Made by a program: the position numbers and the translations under genes
Part shown: positions 41,401 to 51,000 of the stretch, one piece after another
Layout of the letters: every line of letters starts with the position of its first letter
Position numbering within the stretch: position 1 is the first letter of the stretch
Source of the DNA: Larus michahellis
Lineage: Eukaryota; Chordata; Aves; Charadriiformes; Laridae
Assembly (NCBI RefSeq): GCF_964199755.1
Contig: NC_133897.1
Location: forward strand, 122,036,552-122,100,551
Direction of reading: 5' to 3'
Length of the DNA: 64,000 bases
The notes under the pieces: model-generated
The model's input: only the letters and a program-made list of their open reading frames with translations
The model's database searches: none
Told to the model about the DNA's origin: nothing

Positions 41401-44400
41401 GTGCTACTCATCTTCTTACCCAGTACACTTTAAAAGAACTAAAAAGGAAATACAACAGGTTTTCAACTAGGTCTCCAATAACCTCATCTCCAGCAGGCTC
41501 TTTTCTACATAATTCAGGCCAAACCAAGCCATTGAAGATCTCCATTGTCTCGTGCATCTCACCAGTGTGGAATCTCAGGCAAAAAAAATCTACAAAAATA
41601 GTAGGCAGGTTCAGAATTTCTCCTACTCCATGAGTTTCAAGTAATTTATTGTCTTCTCCATGTTCATGATATCCATGAGCAACTAAGCAGAAGCAGTCAA
41701 AGCAGGACACAGTCTGTCTTGGTTGTTGAGAGAGGCCTCAGTACCAGTTCACAGCAGAGATTATCTGAGAAGGAAGGGACCCTATTGAGAAAGAAATCTA
41801 GAGTGGTCCCACACTCACATTCAGTTAATTTTTTTTCCAGATTCCTCATCAACGTATTTTTGGGATAGGCCAGATAAAGTGGGATCCACAGCATCTTTTC
41901 CCAATGGAACCCAATTCAAGAGAGGTCCAGGAAGTGGAACAAACACCTTCTTAACTCATCAGAGACTTAGAAGCCGCAACTTTATTAAAGAAGATGGTGT
42001 TTATATTCTTTTAACAATGGAAGGTATGTAAACATAGCTGATATTCTTTATGATATAGTAAACATGGAGGGTCACACACTTACTAAGTCACTAGTGCTGT
42101 AGATATAAATACACATGATGTACTTTGCAAATGAGCAGTTTTGAAACTACACATGCATCTGAAGTCAAATCATACGTTTGGATAAATTTGTGGGTAAGTA
42201 CATGCACTGTATAATTCCCTCATCTCGTATTAAGGTATATAAAATGATGCAAATCCTGTGAAAATTGTTTTGAATACAGTACTGTGAATAAAATTGCCTG
42301 TTTCTGAAAAAATCTAGAGGACATTTCCAAAATACTTCATGCTCCTGAAAGGTAAAAAAGACTATTTATCCGTTATAGCTGTGGACAGGGTCTTTGCTCT
42401 TCGCTATTAGAATTTATCATTAGAATAAGAGGAAAAATAACATGAAGCAAAGACCTTTTTTCATGTGGTTTTCTCATGCAGACATATCACATCTACTATC
42501 AACTCAGCCAAGTGTTTCGCCCACCTTTGTTATGAATACGTCCACCACGCCTATCACCACCACAACATCCCCTGTCACCCCGTCCAAAGAGCCAGACACA
42601 GAGGTTCCCAATTTCTGCCCAGACAACCCTTGTGAAAATGATGGTGTCTGCGTTGTTGTAGATAGAGAACCTGTGTGCAGGTAACTGCCTTTATTCACTC
42701 TCAAATGCAACCTTAGGATGGGTAGTGAAAGTTTCTAGTAGAATAAATGTTTGTTCCTGATGAAAGGAAAGACAAACTGTAGCTGATTAAGGCAAATATT
42801 TCCAACTGCTACTGCGAGACTAAACTTATAACCAATTTGTGTGACAAAGCTCCTAACCACAGTGTTTGACCATTTTGAAGTACTCTGCTTGATTTCCCAG
42901 CAAATTATATTTTAAATGTATTTAGCATTTTCAGTAACGTATTAGTCCAATCTTATAAAATGGACTGTACATTTCCTTAGAAGTCCCCATAGCAAAATTT
43001 GTAAGAGTTAAATATAAATGCCATTGAAACAAAATAGCATTTATATCAGTAGAAAAGATGATTAATACTTCACAGGCAGGAAGCAGCATAGACATTATTT
43101 TAGAATTTGATTCAGAAATATTGTGTAGTGTAAATTATGGCTATGAATTTCGAAAGTGTATTTGCTTGCCTTTGAAACCAGAGACGAAGGCTGAGGACTA
43201 AAAAGATTGTTTGCCCTGCAAGAAAATTAGTATGAACTTTTATTTAATTATCTGTGGATACTTTCATGTAACCCACCCGGCTGATCAGCATTGTTCCACC
43301 TCTCAAACAAGCTCCAGGGCTGAAGATAGTAACCTTATGTGATGTTGTGCCAGGGCAGGTAGACCAGGGGAGTGCTGTGAGGCAAACGTCTGAAGGCCGA
43401 AAGCAACAAGAGTCAGGATGACTCATTAGGTGTTGTATCTCCCCATTTAGAAACCTTTCAAAAAACAATTCTTGTGCAACCCATCAGAAGCAGGTCACAA
43501 ATACGAGTAAATGTCAAGAAGCTGTTCTAAGGCAAAAAAAAAAAAAAAGTTATGCTTAATGTTATGCCTGATTTCGAAACTGTGGAAAGAAAACATTTAT
43601 TTTCTGAAATCTCTGGGCTATTGGAAGTTCTAGTGCCTATGTGACCTACTTTCCATCCTAGAGAGGCGTGTGACCAGCAGCCAGTTTCTGCTCTGAGTTT
43701 CTATTGGGAAACGAGGGGGGATGTGATACGTAACTCTGTTTAAGCCGAATCACATGAAGTCCCCAGCAGTCAGTATCTTTGCAGTGCACTGAAAATGGAC
43801 TCATTTTCAGGGCTGAATGTATAGGTCTGACTAAATGGCTTAGAGAGGAACTAGAAAAACAAAAACATTAGGAACAACCAGGGTTAAAAAGATAGGGCAG
43901 GTGCGCGCTCAACAGCACTGCACGTATGGTTTTTTACAGTTAGATCATTGGGACCCTCACATGCTCACTATGAAATGTTTCGTAGTGGATAGTGATGCTG
44001 GATAAGGTGAAGGAATCAAAGCCGGGAGGTTGTTTTTAGTCCTAAACCCAGATGACAGCTAGGATGTTAATTTCTTTTCTTACCTTCTTCTTGGAGGAGG
44101 GCAGAGGCAGCTCATACCAGTTCTTCAAATTTGAGAATAAACCCTGTCTGGCAATGAGAAGGTCTGATCAGAACGTACCACATGTACTAGTGGAGAAGTA
44201 CTGAGCAGGGAAAGGGGAATGTGGTAGGAACATCTTCAGCCAGCTCAGTCCCAGAACGGGGGAATTCCTGCAGCTAAGCTTTGGTTCAGTGGCTGGCTGG
44301 TCAGAGAAGCCTTGAGAGTCCGGCCTGGGGTCTCCACCCCATTTATCTCATAGGTTCGAATTGCTGCATAAGGTGATACTAGAATTAAAAAAAAACAAAG

Positions 44401-46279
44401 AACACGTGAGGAAACAGGTGGATGGAGTTTTCTGGCGGGTAGTAAATGTGATTTGATTGGCTAAAAATAGCAGTGTAGAGCTTCTGGACCACTTGCCCTA
44501 GAAGCTTATTCAAATCCTTCCTCTAAAGACTTTTTAAAATTGACTGAGTAAAGAAGATAGTAGGGCTTTGTGCAAAAGCTGAGCATGACAAAAGGCAGAG
44601 TGGCATCGGTATATGGGACTAATTAGTATTAGTGGAAGAAAATATTACATGACTGTGGTCCTAGTGACAGGTATCAGTTTTGTGGAGCAGAAAGTGAGTT
44701 TTCTATCAACAGACGTGCTATAAACTTCAAGGAGAAGGAAGCAGATAAGTGAACTGAGTGATCCAGAGGGCACCTCTATAGGTAGCAAAAGATGACCATT
44801 CTGTAGCAGCACCTCTATAGATCAGCTGTGGCCAAGCATTAAGCAGTCAAAAGGATAAGGACAGTGCCTGGGTTTTCTGGTAAAGGTTGTCTCTGAAGGC
44901 ATGACCTCTAAAACAGCAGGAAGTTGAAAGCACATGCAGATGTGTAAGGACAATAGGCCACTCAAGACAACTTTAAAATAAAAGTCTGTTTTAAGTAAAC
45001 TTCATTATGCTTTGGGATATAGAAACAGTGCATCAGAGATGATGTTTATTTTAAGTAGCCCTTTTCATGCCTTTAACTTTAGGTGATACCACACATTTGT
45101 TCTTTTACTTTCTAGATGTCCAGCAGGTGACAACTGGTGGTACATGGGAGCAAAGTGTGAAAGGAAAGGTTCGACTCAAGAAAATACTGTAATAGCTGTT
45201 TCTTCAACCATAGCTGTATTTGTTGTAATGCTTATTGTCACTATCACAACCGCGGTGTGCCTTAAAAAGAAATACAGCAAAGGAAAGAAAAATGGTGAGA
45301 GCCGGCATCAAGCAGAAGTAAGTATTTTTCTTTTTTCAGCAATGATATATATGTATTTACTAAAAATAAACAAATCCAGTAAAAGTGAATTGCAGGATGT
45401 CACATTTTTGAAGTCTTAAGACTCCAGCTTAGGAATTAAAGAGCTCCATTAAGTGCTATTAATTTATCAAACACCAAAAAGCCACTTAATTTAAAACCTG
45501 TTCTCCTCCTCCACCCCCACCACTCTTATTGCCCTAATGGCAGCCTACATTGAGTGGGAGAGTGTGAACAAAGGGGCTCATTTTCAATATGTAACTAAAT
45601 GATGTCTTCCAATTCATGGACTTGTATTTCATCTGTTACTGCATTTTCTACTGAAGATCTCCCCTTAAAACGCCCGGGTATGGTGCTAAAAAACCCAACC
45701 CAAAATACGAAAACAAAGAGCAAATGTAAAAATCAGTTTTCGTATTCAATGACCATTTTTTATGCAAGGAACAAAGTAGCCATGGAAATTGTGGCTTGAG
45801 GAGAATTACAAGAAGACAGTAGGTTAAAACTATCTGAATGACTGGATCGGGAAGGTCATGCAGTGAATAGCAGAGGCATTTGGGCAGGTTTCGACAGGAA
45901 GTTTGGAAAAGTCTCAGGCATCTGGAATCTTAGTTTAAACAGAGACTTGGTCTTGGAAACAGAAAGAATGACATAGCTTAGAGGGACTCACAAGGCACAG
46001 GACAAATTTTGTAAGCAAACTGAAGAGGAATGGTCTTCCAGAGAGCAGACTTCCATTTTGAATTTTGTCCTAATATTCGTTATGTGACGTCCTGTTGAAG
46101 TGCAGTACCTCTGTAAAAAGCCAGATACTTGACTCTGTTACTTTATGACCTTCAAAAAAACTATTTCATCCTCTTTGTAAGTAACATTATGCACGTATTT
46201 CCCTTCCCTACACATTCTTAAGATGCAGGATTTTGTTTGGTTTGGTTTTTTTTCCATTTAGAATGAAACAAACTTCTGA
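23409..46279 (+). CDS. MEP1B: MEP1B, meprin A subunit beta (membrane astacin metalloprotease, 15 coding exons)
   Basis: Type I membrane zinc endopeptidase of brush borders that cleaves peptides, mucin and matrix or cell-surface proteins at acidic P1' sites. The 15 exons (listed separately) sum to 2205 nt, giving 734 residues (human about 701, from memory), all junctions in phase with GT/AG. Order: signal peptide 1-20; propeptide with the FEGD segment (51-54); R61/N62 activation site; astacin domain about 62-260 with H152-E153-x-x-H156 and H162 plus the Met-turn SVMHY (Y211); MAM about 261-427 with C305, the inter-subunit disulfide cysteine in human; MATH/TRAF about 428-595; Thr/Ser/Pro stalk about 602-638; EGF-like C641-C676 with six cysteines; transmembrane helix about 687-711; basic 23-residue tail. 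Several N-glycosylation sequons are present (N393, N421, N436, N614). No lesion was seen, so the gene is probably functional. Confidence 0.97.
24510..25105 (-). mobile_element. CR1 LINE fragment in MEP1B intron 1
   Basis: Minus-strand reading gives the ORF2 C-terminal block [60 protein letters not shown] and [20 protein letters not shown]. The extreme 3' end differs from the other copies here and appears to belong to another CR1 subfamily or to be 3'-truncated. Antisense to MEP1B. Confidence 0.88.
25695..25713 (+). CDS. MEP1B: MEP1B exon 2 (19-nt microexon)
   Basis: Between tctccccag and gtgagt: encodes PALETT plus one base, linking the signal peptide to the propeptide. It is supported by the splice sites and by the phase it supplies to exon 3, since without it exon 3 would be out of frame. 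Confidence 0.72.
25898..25948 (+). CDS. MEP1B: MEP1B exon 3
   Basis: Encodes [17 protein letters not shown], the conserved start of the meprin beta propeptide. The acceptor is tttttcag and the donor gttttt (weak). Confidence 0.92.
26051..26094 (+). CDS. MEP1B: MEP1B exon 4
   Basis: Encodes [15 protein letters not shown]. The FEGD segment of the propeptide carries the aspartate that occupies the catalytic zinc in the zymogen of astacins (family knowledge). Confidence 0.93.
27088..27160 (+). CDS. MEP1B: MEP1B exon 5
   Basis: Encodes [20 protein letters not shown], then EDSL. R61/N62 is the tryptic activation site, and the WP-IPYVL strand starts the mature astacin domain. The donor is gtacag. 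Confidence 0.95.
28248..28365 (+). CDS. MEP1B: MEP1B exon 6
   Basis: Encodes [40 protein letters not shown]: the N-terminal subdomain of the protease, including its conserved disulfide cysteine. Acceptor ccttgcag, donor gtaaga. Confidence 0.95.
30340..31300 (-). mobile_element. probable solo LTR of an endogenous retrovirus in MEP1B intron 6
   Basis: On the minus strand a TATA box (gtatataaac; the TTATATA complement at 30454-30460) is followed about 65 bp later by a polyadenylation signal (caataaagc; TTTATT at 30386-30391). That is the U3-TATA-R-AATAAA arrangement of a retroviral LTR. No gag, pol or env coding sequence adjoins it, so it is probably a solo LTR or a remnant. The ends and any target-site duplication could not be defined; the outer limits given are approximate. 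Confidence 0.5.
32225..32403 (+). CDS. MEP1B: MEP1B exon 7 (catalytic exon)
   Basis: Encodes [20 protein letters not shown] and the signature [21 protein letters not shown]152, H156 and H162 are the zinc ligands and E153 the general base. Acceptor atgctag, donor gtcagt. Confidence 0.97.
33878..34096 (+). CDS. MEP1B: MEP1B exon 8
   Basis: Encodes the C-terminal half of the protease: [14 protein letters not shown] with the Met-turn (M209, Y211), [20 protein letters not shown] and NC. A sequon NGT is present. Donor gtgagt. Confidence 0.96.
36013..36165 (+). CDS. MEP1B: MEP1B exon 9 (MAM domain, part 1)
   Basis: Encodes [40 protein letters not shown] and ECK. C265 and C273 are MAM cysteines; C305 matches the human inter-chain disulfide position. 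Preceded by a long poly-T tract and atag acceptor. Confidence 0.95.
36936..37151 (+). CDS. MEP1B: MEP1B exon 10 (MAM domain, part 2)
   Basis: Encodes [40 protein letters not shown] and the strand [20 protein letters not shown]. Acceptor ttgacag, donor gtatgg. Confidence 0.95.
38354..38395 (+). repeat. perfect 21-bp tandem duplication (2 copies)
   Basis: The 21-mer beginning agaaatagtaatactac and ending agcc occurs twice in direct succession without a mismatch, inside MEP1B intron 10. This is probably replication slippage, and it could be length-polymorphic. Confidence 0.9.
39645..40112 (+). CDS. MEP1B: MEP1B exon 11 (end of MAM, most of MATH/TRAF)
   Basis: The largest exon, 156 codons. It encodes [20 protein letters not shown] (end of MAM, start of MATH), [50 protein letters not shown] and [16 protein letters not shown]. 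Mammalian meprin beta shows the same MATH core. Confidence 0.97.
41841..42023 (+). CDS. MEP1B: MEP1B exon 12 (end of MATH domain)
   Basis: Encodes [40 protein letters not shown] and [14 protein letters not shown]. Acceptor ttttccag, donor gtatgt. Confidence 0.96.
42482..42680 (+). CDS. MEP1B: MEP1B exon 13 (Thr-rich stalk and start of EGF-like domain)
   Basis: Encodes [16 protein letters not shown], a mucin-like stretch [20 protein letters not shown], then [20 protein letters not shown] with EGF cysteines 1-4. The stalk is about 24 residues longer than the human one as I recall it. Such Ser/Thr/Pro runs are usually O-glycosylated. Confidence 0.95.
45116..45317 (+). CDS. MEP1B: MEP1B exon 14 (end of EGF, transmembrane segment)
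   Basis: Encodes [20 protein letters not shown], then the membrane span [20 protein letters not shown] and TTAVC, with a basic stop-transfer KKKYSKGKK. Donor gtaagt after GESRHQAE. Confidence 0.95.
46262..46279 (+). CDS. MEP1B: MEP1B terminal coding exon 15
   Basis: Encodes NETNF and a tga stop after a tttccatttag acceptor, completing the cytosolic tail. The exon contributes only five residues, so it rests on splice sites, phase and the polyadenylation signal downstream. Confidence 0.8.
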   Translation, partial: NETNF

Positions 46280-46645
46280 AGATAATACAAACAAACATCA
46301 AAGACACAAGATGAACATCACTTGAAAACCACAACCACGTCATCATTCTTTATGTTACTTTTATCTCAACCATCATGATAAAGGTTTGTAAAGTCTGGAA
46401 AATAATTCATCATCTGGATAAAATACTGTGCTAAAGTCATTGAAGTGTCTGACAGTGTTGTGTGTCGCCACGCAATGGAGAAATATGAAAATATGTTGTA
46501 TGACATCCTTGCCCTGTCCTTTAATTCTATCTGAACATGAAGAAAACATTTAAAACTGCATCCCAGCTTCCAATCAACACAGTGGATTTGCTATCTTATC
46601 ATGATACAGTTGTCTAAAATAAATGGGAACTGGACCCTGTAGTCA
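46280..46645 (+). terminator. MEP1B: MEP1B 3' UTR and polyadenylation signal
   Basis: Short 3' UTR with AATAAA at 46618-46623, the first such signal after the stop. The cleavage site would be about 15-25 bp further on. Confidence 0.75.
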
Positions 46646-47119
46646 CAGGGTAGCCAGCGGTTCTGAGTCCTACAACAACTGTCAGTCAGTAGTGTGAGGA
46701 TACGTGGAGTGTGGGAGGGTCTGGGTCATTAAGTTATTTCATTGTGATCTACTCACTATAAAAGAAATAACAAGTAATGAGGTAAGTGGTAAATTAACCA
46801 CACAGACACGCGAACACTAATGAGGAAGTAACAACAGACACAATAATGAGGACCCAGAACACTTCAGCTGCTGATTGATGGGCCATTAAAGGAACTACTC
46901 AGGCAGAGCCTTCAAGAATGTCAATCTTTAACTGATAGAAAGGTGGAAACATGATTAACATGAGTATTATGGGATACTTGAGGCAGCTTGGGATATGGGT
47001 ATCAGAAGATGCTTGTGGACTTGTATAAAAAATGACTATGAGATGTATAGGGGAAGGGCCAAAGGATCCAAAGGAAAGGTGAAGGATCACGGTCGATCAG
47101 AGAGGAACTACTGTGGGAA
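46646..47119. other. intergenic, nothing recognisable
   Basis: Immediately downstream of MEP1B. Only short spurious frames were seen. Confidence 0.5.
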
Positions 47120-47460
47120 AATGGTGCCAGCAACTGGAAAGACTGGCCTGCAACAGAGATCTCTGTGACAATGACCAGAGAGGACACCACAGGTCTTAGG
47201 GCCAGTGGGTTTAGATATGAGCACATGAAGGGACTGGCATGGGCTGTAGGACTTGTAGGTCTAAATGCCAGTGACTGGAGGGTCTGGTGTGTGCGTAGGT
47301 TGTATGTGTGTTGGAAGGTCCAATCGCCAGCAACTGGAGAAGAGACCCGTGGGCACCAGAACTGTAGGTCTTGGTGACAGCAACTGATGGGATCAGGTTG
47401 TATGTAGATGTGTAAGAGGTCGAAGTGCTGGCAACTGGAGAGACCTGCGTGCATTTATAT
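47120..47460. repeat. degenerate tandem repeat array, unit about 50-75 bp
   Basis: A box of the form (a)ggtcNNNgtgccagcaactggaga recurs at 47126, 47201, 47267, 47326, 47376 and 47427, with spacings of 75, 66, 59, 50 and 51 bp. Copies carry point changes and length differences, so this is an old minisatellite-like array. I could not name a repeat family. Confidence 0.75.
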
Positions 47461-47589
47461 TTCTTCAGCAAATTTAATCCTCTGTGTGTGCATGTATAAT
47501 TCACTAGCAAACTTCAAGCTGGACTAGCTGGTGAGTTGGAGGAAACATTTCCACATCTCCTAGACTCTGTCTGATCCAGTGATTGCATA

Positions 47590-47860
47590 AGGGAGCCCCG
47601 GGTCCAGGCATGGATATTGGGCAGCCTGAGAGCTCCGTGCTAAGATTCAAGGGATCTGTGACTGTGGGAACACTTATGGGATCAGTGTGTGAGCGTAAGC
47701 ATCTGTTCCAGTATCAAGCATCACATTGTTCTATCTGGCAAGTAGGAGGTGACCTGCATACCAAGTTAAAAGCCCCCAAGTCCAAGCATGGATATTAAAC
47801 AGGTTTGGAGGCTGTGCTAATGTTCAAGGGGGTGCGAATGTGGGTGTGCTTATGGATGTG
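47590..47860. repeat. two-copy diverged direct repeat, period about 180 bp
   Basis: The segment with gtccaggcatggatattgg at 47602 recurs as gtccaagcatggatattaa at 47780. The similarity continues through gtgctaa-attcaaggg and the following tgtggg...cttatgg. It follows directly after the shorter array, and GT-rich sequence continues to about 48.07 kb. Confidence 0.7.
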
Positions 47861-48079
47861 GAGAATGAAGGCGCATGTGTTTTCACCAGAGAACCTCCAT
47901 TCTGATCGGCTGGAGGGGAGGAAGAGGATGGGGCTGTCTGCACTTGTGTGAGTTTGAGTAGCGTTATAGGTGTCTGCTGCTACCCACGCCACGCTGCTCT
48001 CTGTGTGTGCAGCAGTTTGTGCAGCCAGACGCATTAGGGACCTCTGTGTGTGTGTGAGTGTCCCTTGGATGCACATTCA

Positions 48080-51000
48080 ACCTTGCTACAGGCCAGACCT
48101 GCAGGCAGGAAGAGCAGCAGCTGCATCCCTGGCACTGGGATGGAAAGATCACCCGGGACCTCTCCTGGCTGGGCACATTGCCTGAGGAGGAGCAATGCCG
48201 GATCTGCTGGCTTTGGTGGCTCCCTTAACAGCCTTGACGAGTAGGGCTACAATTCTGTGGGATTTGGAGAACAGAGTGGAAATAGGAGGAAGGCCAGAGG
48301 AAGCAAAGTGTGCTTCCCTGAGGACACCTTGCAGAGGAAGACGGCAATCACCATGGGCACAGATCACCACATTTGCAGTGTTTTGGAGGGGGCTGCAAGA
48401 GACAGGAGTGCCAGTAATAGAAATGTCAGGTCACACCAGATGGTTGGTAGACTGGTATGTGAATATGTTCACATTTAAAGGTCAGCAGCTACTTTGATTC
48501 CCGGGAATGGATGTTGATGATCATAACATTTGTCATGCAATTTACCCTAAGTCTGGGCAAGAGCAGTTCAAATGTATGGAAATTTGATGAGGGAACCAGT
48601 CTTCCTCTGAATGCTACTGCTCGGCACAATGCAACAAATGTGTATGCTTCTGTACCAACATTACATATGTAGTCCTCCTCTGATTAATATTCTCTGAAAT
48701 GTAGTTATATTTAAAGCATTCATAGCTGGTTTTATTAGCTTTTGTTGGAACCCAAAGATTCATGAAAACAGCCAGACAAAATTAACAAAGATTTGTCAGA
48801 GCTAACAAACACCCTGGATCGGAAGATACCCTACTAACGCTGTCTTAAAATAACTTTCCTATTTTGACATGTCTTGATCAGCACTTTTCATGCAAATAAT
48901 CCTCCAAATGCGCCTTCAATTAAGATATGCACATAGATTTACATGGAGTTAAGAAGACACAAATGAGACTGTTCATAAATTCAACGCTGGCTAAAATACT
49001 TAACATCATAAACAGTGAGCATTTCATAATTTCAAACGTGAACTACTGGATTTGTGACTGCAGAGACCATTTACATTTTTTGAAATCAAGGTTACACAAA
49101 ATGGCATAAATACCACCTGAATTGTAAACTCTTTTGTGCTTTCACTAGAAGAAAGCTTAATAAGTAGAGCAATATATTACAATACATTGTGCAAGATACA
49201 AACTCCGTAGTGGATATACTGAAATGGTAAACTTCCATGGGGAAAAACCCTCAAGTTTCTGCTTATTCATTCCAAACAGGAATCACTGAGGAGCACAATT
49301 TAAAAGTGAATTGGTGAATAAGAACTACTCACTTTTCAGTGGTGTGTAGGTTCCACGGAGTCAAAAGAAACTGGGGTTTTATTAATGTCGTTAACAAACC
49401 TAAAAATACTCAAGAGGAAAATACTTTTTTTTCAATTTTCAATGCAGAAAAATTACTCAGGAAGTCCAACATCAGATTCAATACTGCACTTTATTGTATA
49501 TCACAAAATTTATACTACTAGCTCAAGTTTCTGAACAAACACATTTTTCTTACAAAAGCTGCACCACAACTGACTTACGGTGGTGGTATTTTTCTGTTAA
49601 TAAAGGAGGTGAGAGATTAAAAATACACATGTGGTTTAGGAAATGAAACATTTCAACTGGAGTTTTCTTCTTTATGAGTAGATGCTTTCCTTGGATTTGT
49701 AATTTAATTGGTTGAAGTTGCAATGTCTTGGTAATGGTCACCTCTTGTCAAAACAGCATTGAAGATTCATCAGCCCAGGTCCTATGGCTTTCCTCTGCAG
49801 CTGACTTCCCTGATTCACAAAGATTTTTCTATATGGTTACTAGGACTGCATCTATTATTTTTAATGAAACAGCTTAATTTTGGAGACATACATTTGACAC
49901 ATTTACAGATAATATGGACATTCATCACCAATCAGATAGTGCATTGGTCAGTTGGAGAGCCGTACATGGGGTTGCAGTGCTTCGCAGAAAGACTGGGCGT
50001 TTACCTTACTTTCCTAAAGCAGATTTATTCACAGAAAGTTTTACTAAAAATCTTTAATGTAAGCTTCTCCGTATGAAATCACTGAGATACCAATATGATA
50101 GTAAAACCCGCCAGTGTAAAATCTGCCCAAAGTTCCACTTCTCTTTCTGGTCCTTCTCACATTGTTCTGATTCAGGTTAAAATTTTCAAGACTATGCTCT
50201 GACTGCATTGCTGGAGCCATGTGCATCAGGCATGCTTCACTCTCTACAATCAGGACCGCAGTAAAAAGCCTATTATTGGGTTCCCACAACATGCAGAACA
50301 AGCGCTTGAGCTGTGGAAGTTGACTCCTCAGGTCAACTGCCTTGTTCCTGTCCTTCGTTCAAGTGTGGGTCTCTGCTGGTACCCGGTGGCTGCCCCTCTA
50401 GCAAAGACCCAGAGGCTTAAGCGAATGTTGTCTTCTCTGCTCCTCCTTTTCTGGGCTCTGGACTAGCTGTACAGCTGGACCCAGCAAAGTATGTGCACAT
50501 TGTCTTCAAAGCTCTGTGCATGACTCATTCCCCACCGCTGAGTCTATCGGGAGTCACAGCATGGGCTTAAAAATAAAATAACATAACCCCAGCATTTAAG
50601 TCAGTGGCTCGGGTTTGAAGTAAAAAAAAAATAAAATAAAAAGGTAGGTTGTTATTCTAGCTACTTATCTGTCTGTCTTCAAGAAACTCAGCATTGCAGA
50701 AAATCTTTTAGGCATGCCACCTAATATCTATGCTAAACAGTACACACAGCCTCATATTCCTGATTTAGGCAAACTAGACCAATTTCATTGCTATTTGCAT
50801 CACACGGATCAGCTCGCTCAGTCTAGCTTCTGCACAAGTAGCAAATAGCTGAATCATAATGTCTAATAGTCTGGCTGGCACTGTATTGTCTAAATGCAAA
50901 AAGGGGACCGATCCTAGACACTCACTCTCTCCTTTCAGCTAAGCATGTCAGGTGTCTCGTACCACCCACGCCAGGCAGACTCAGCTCCAGAGTGCAAGGT

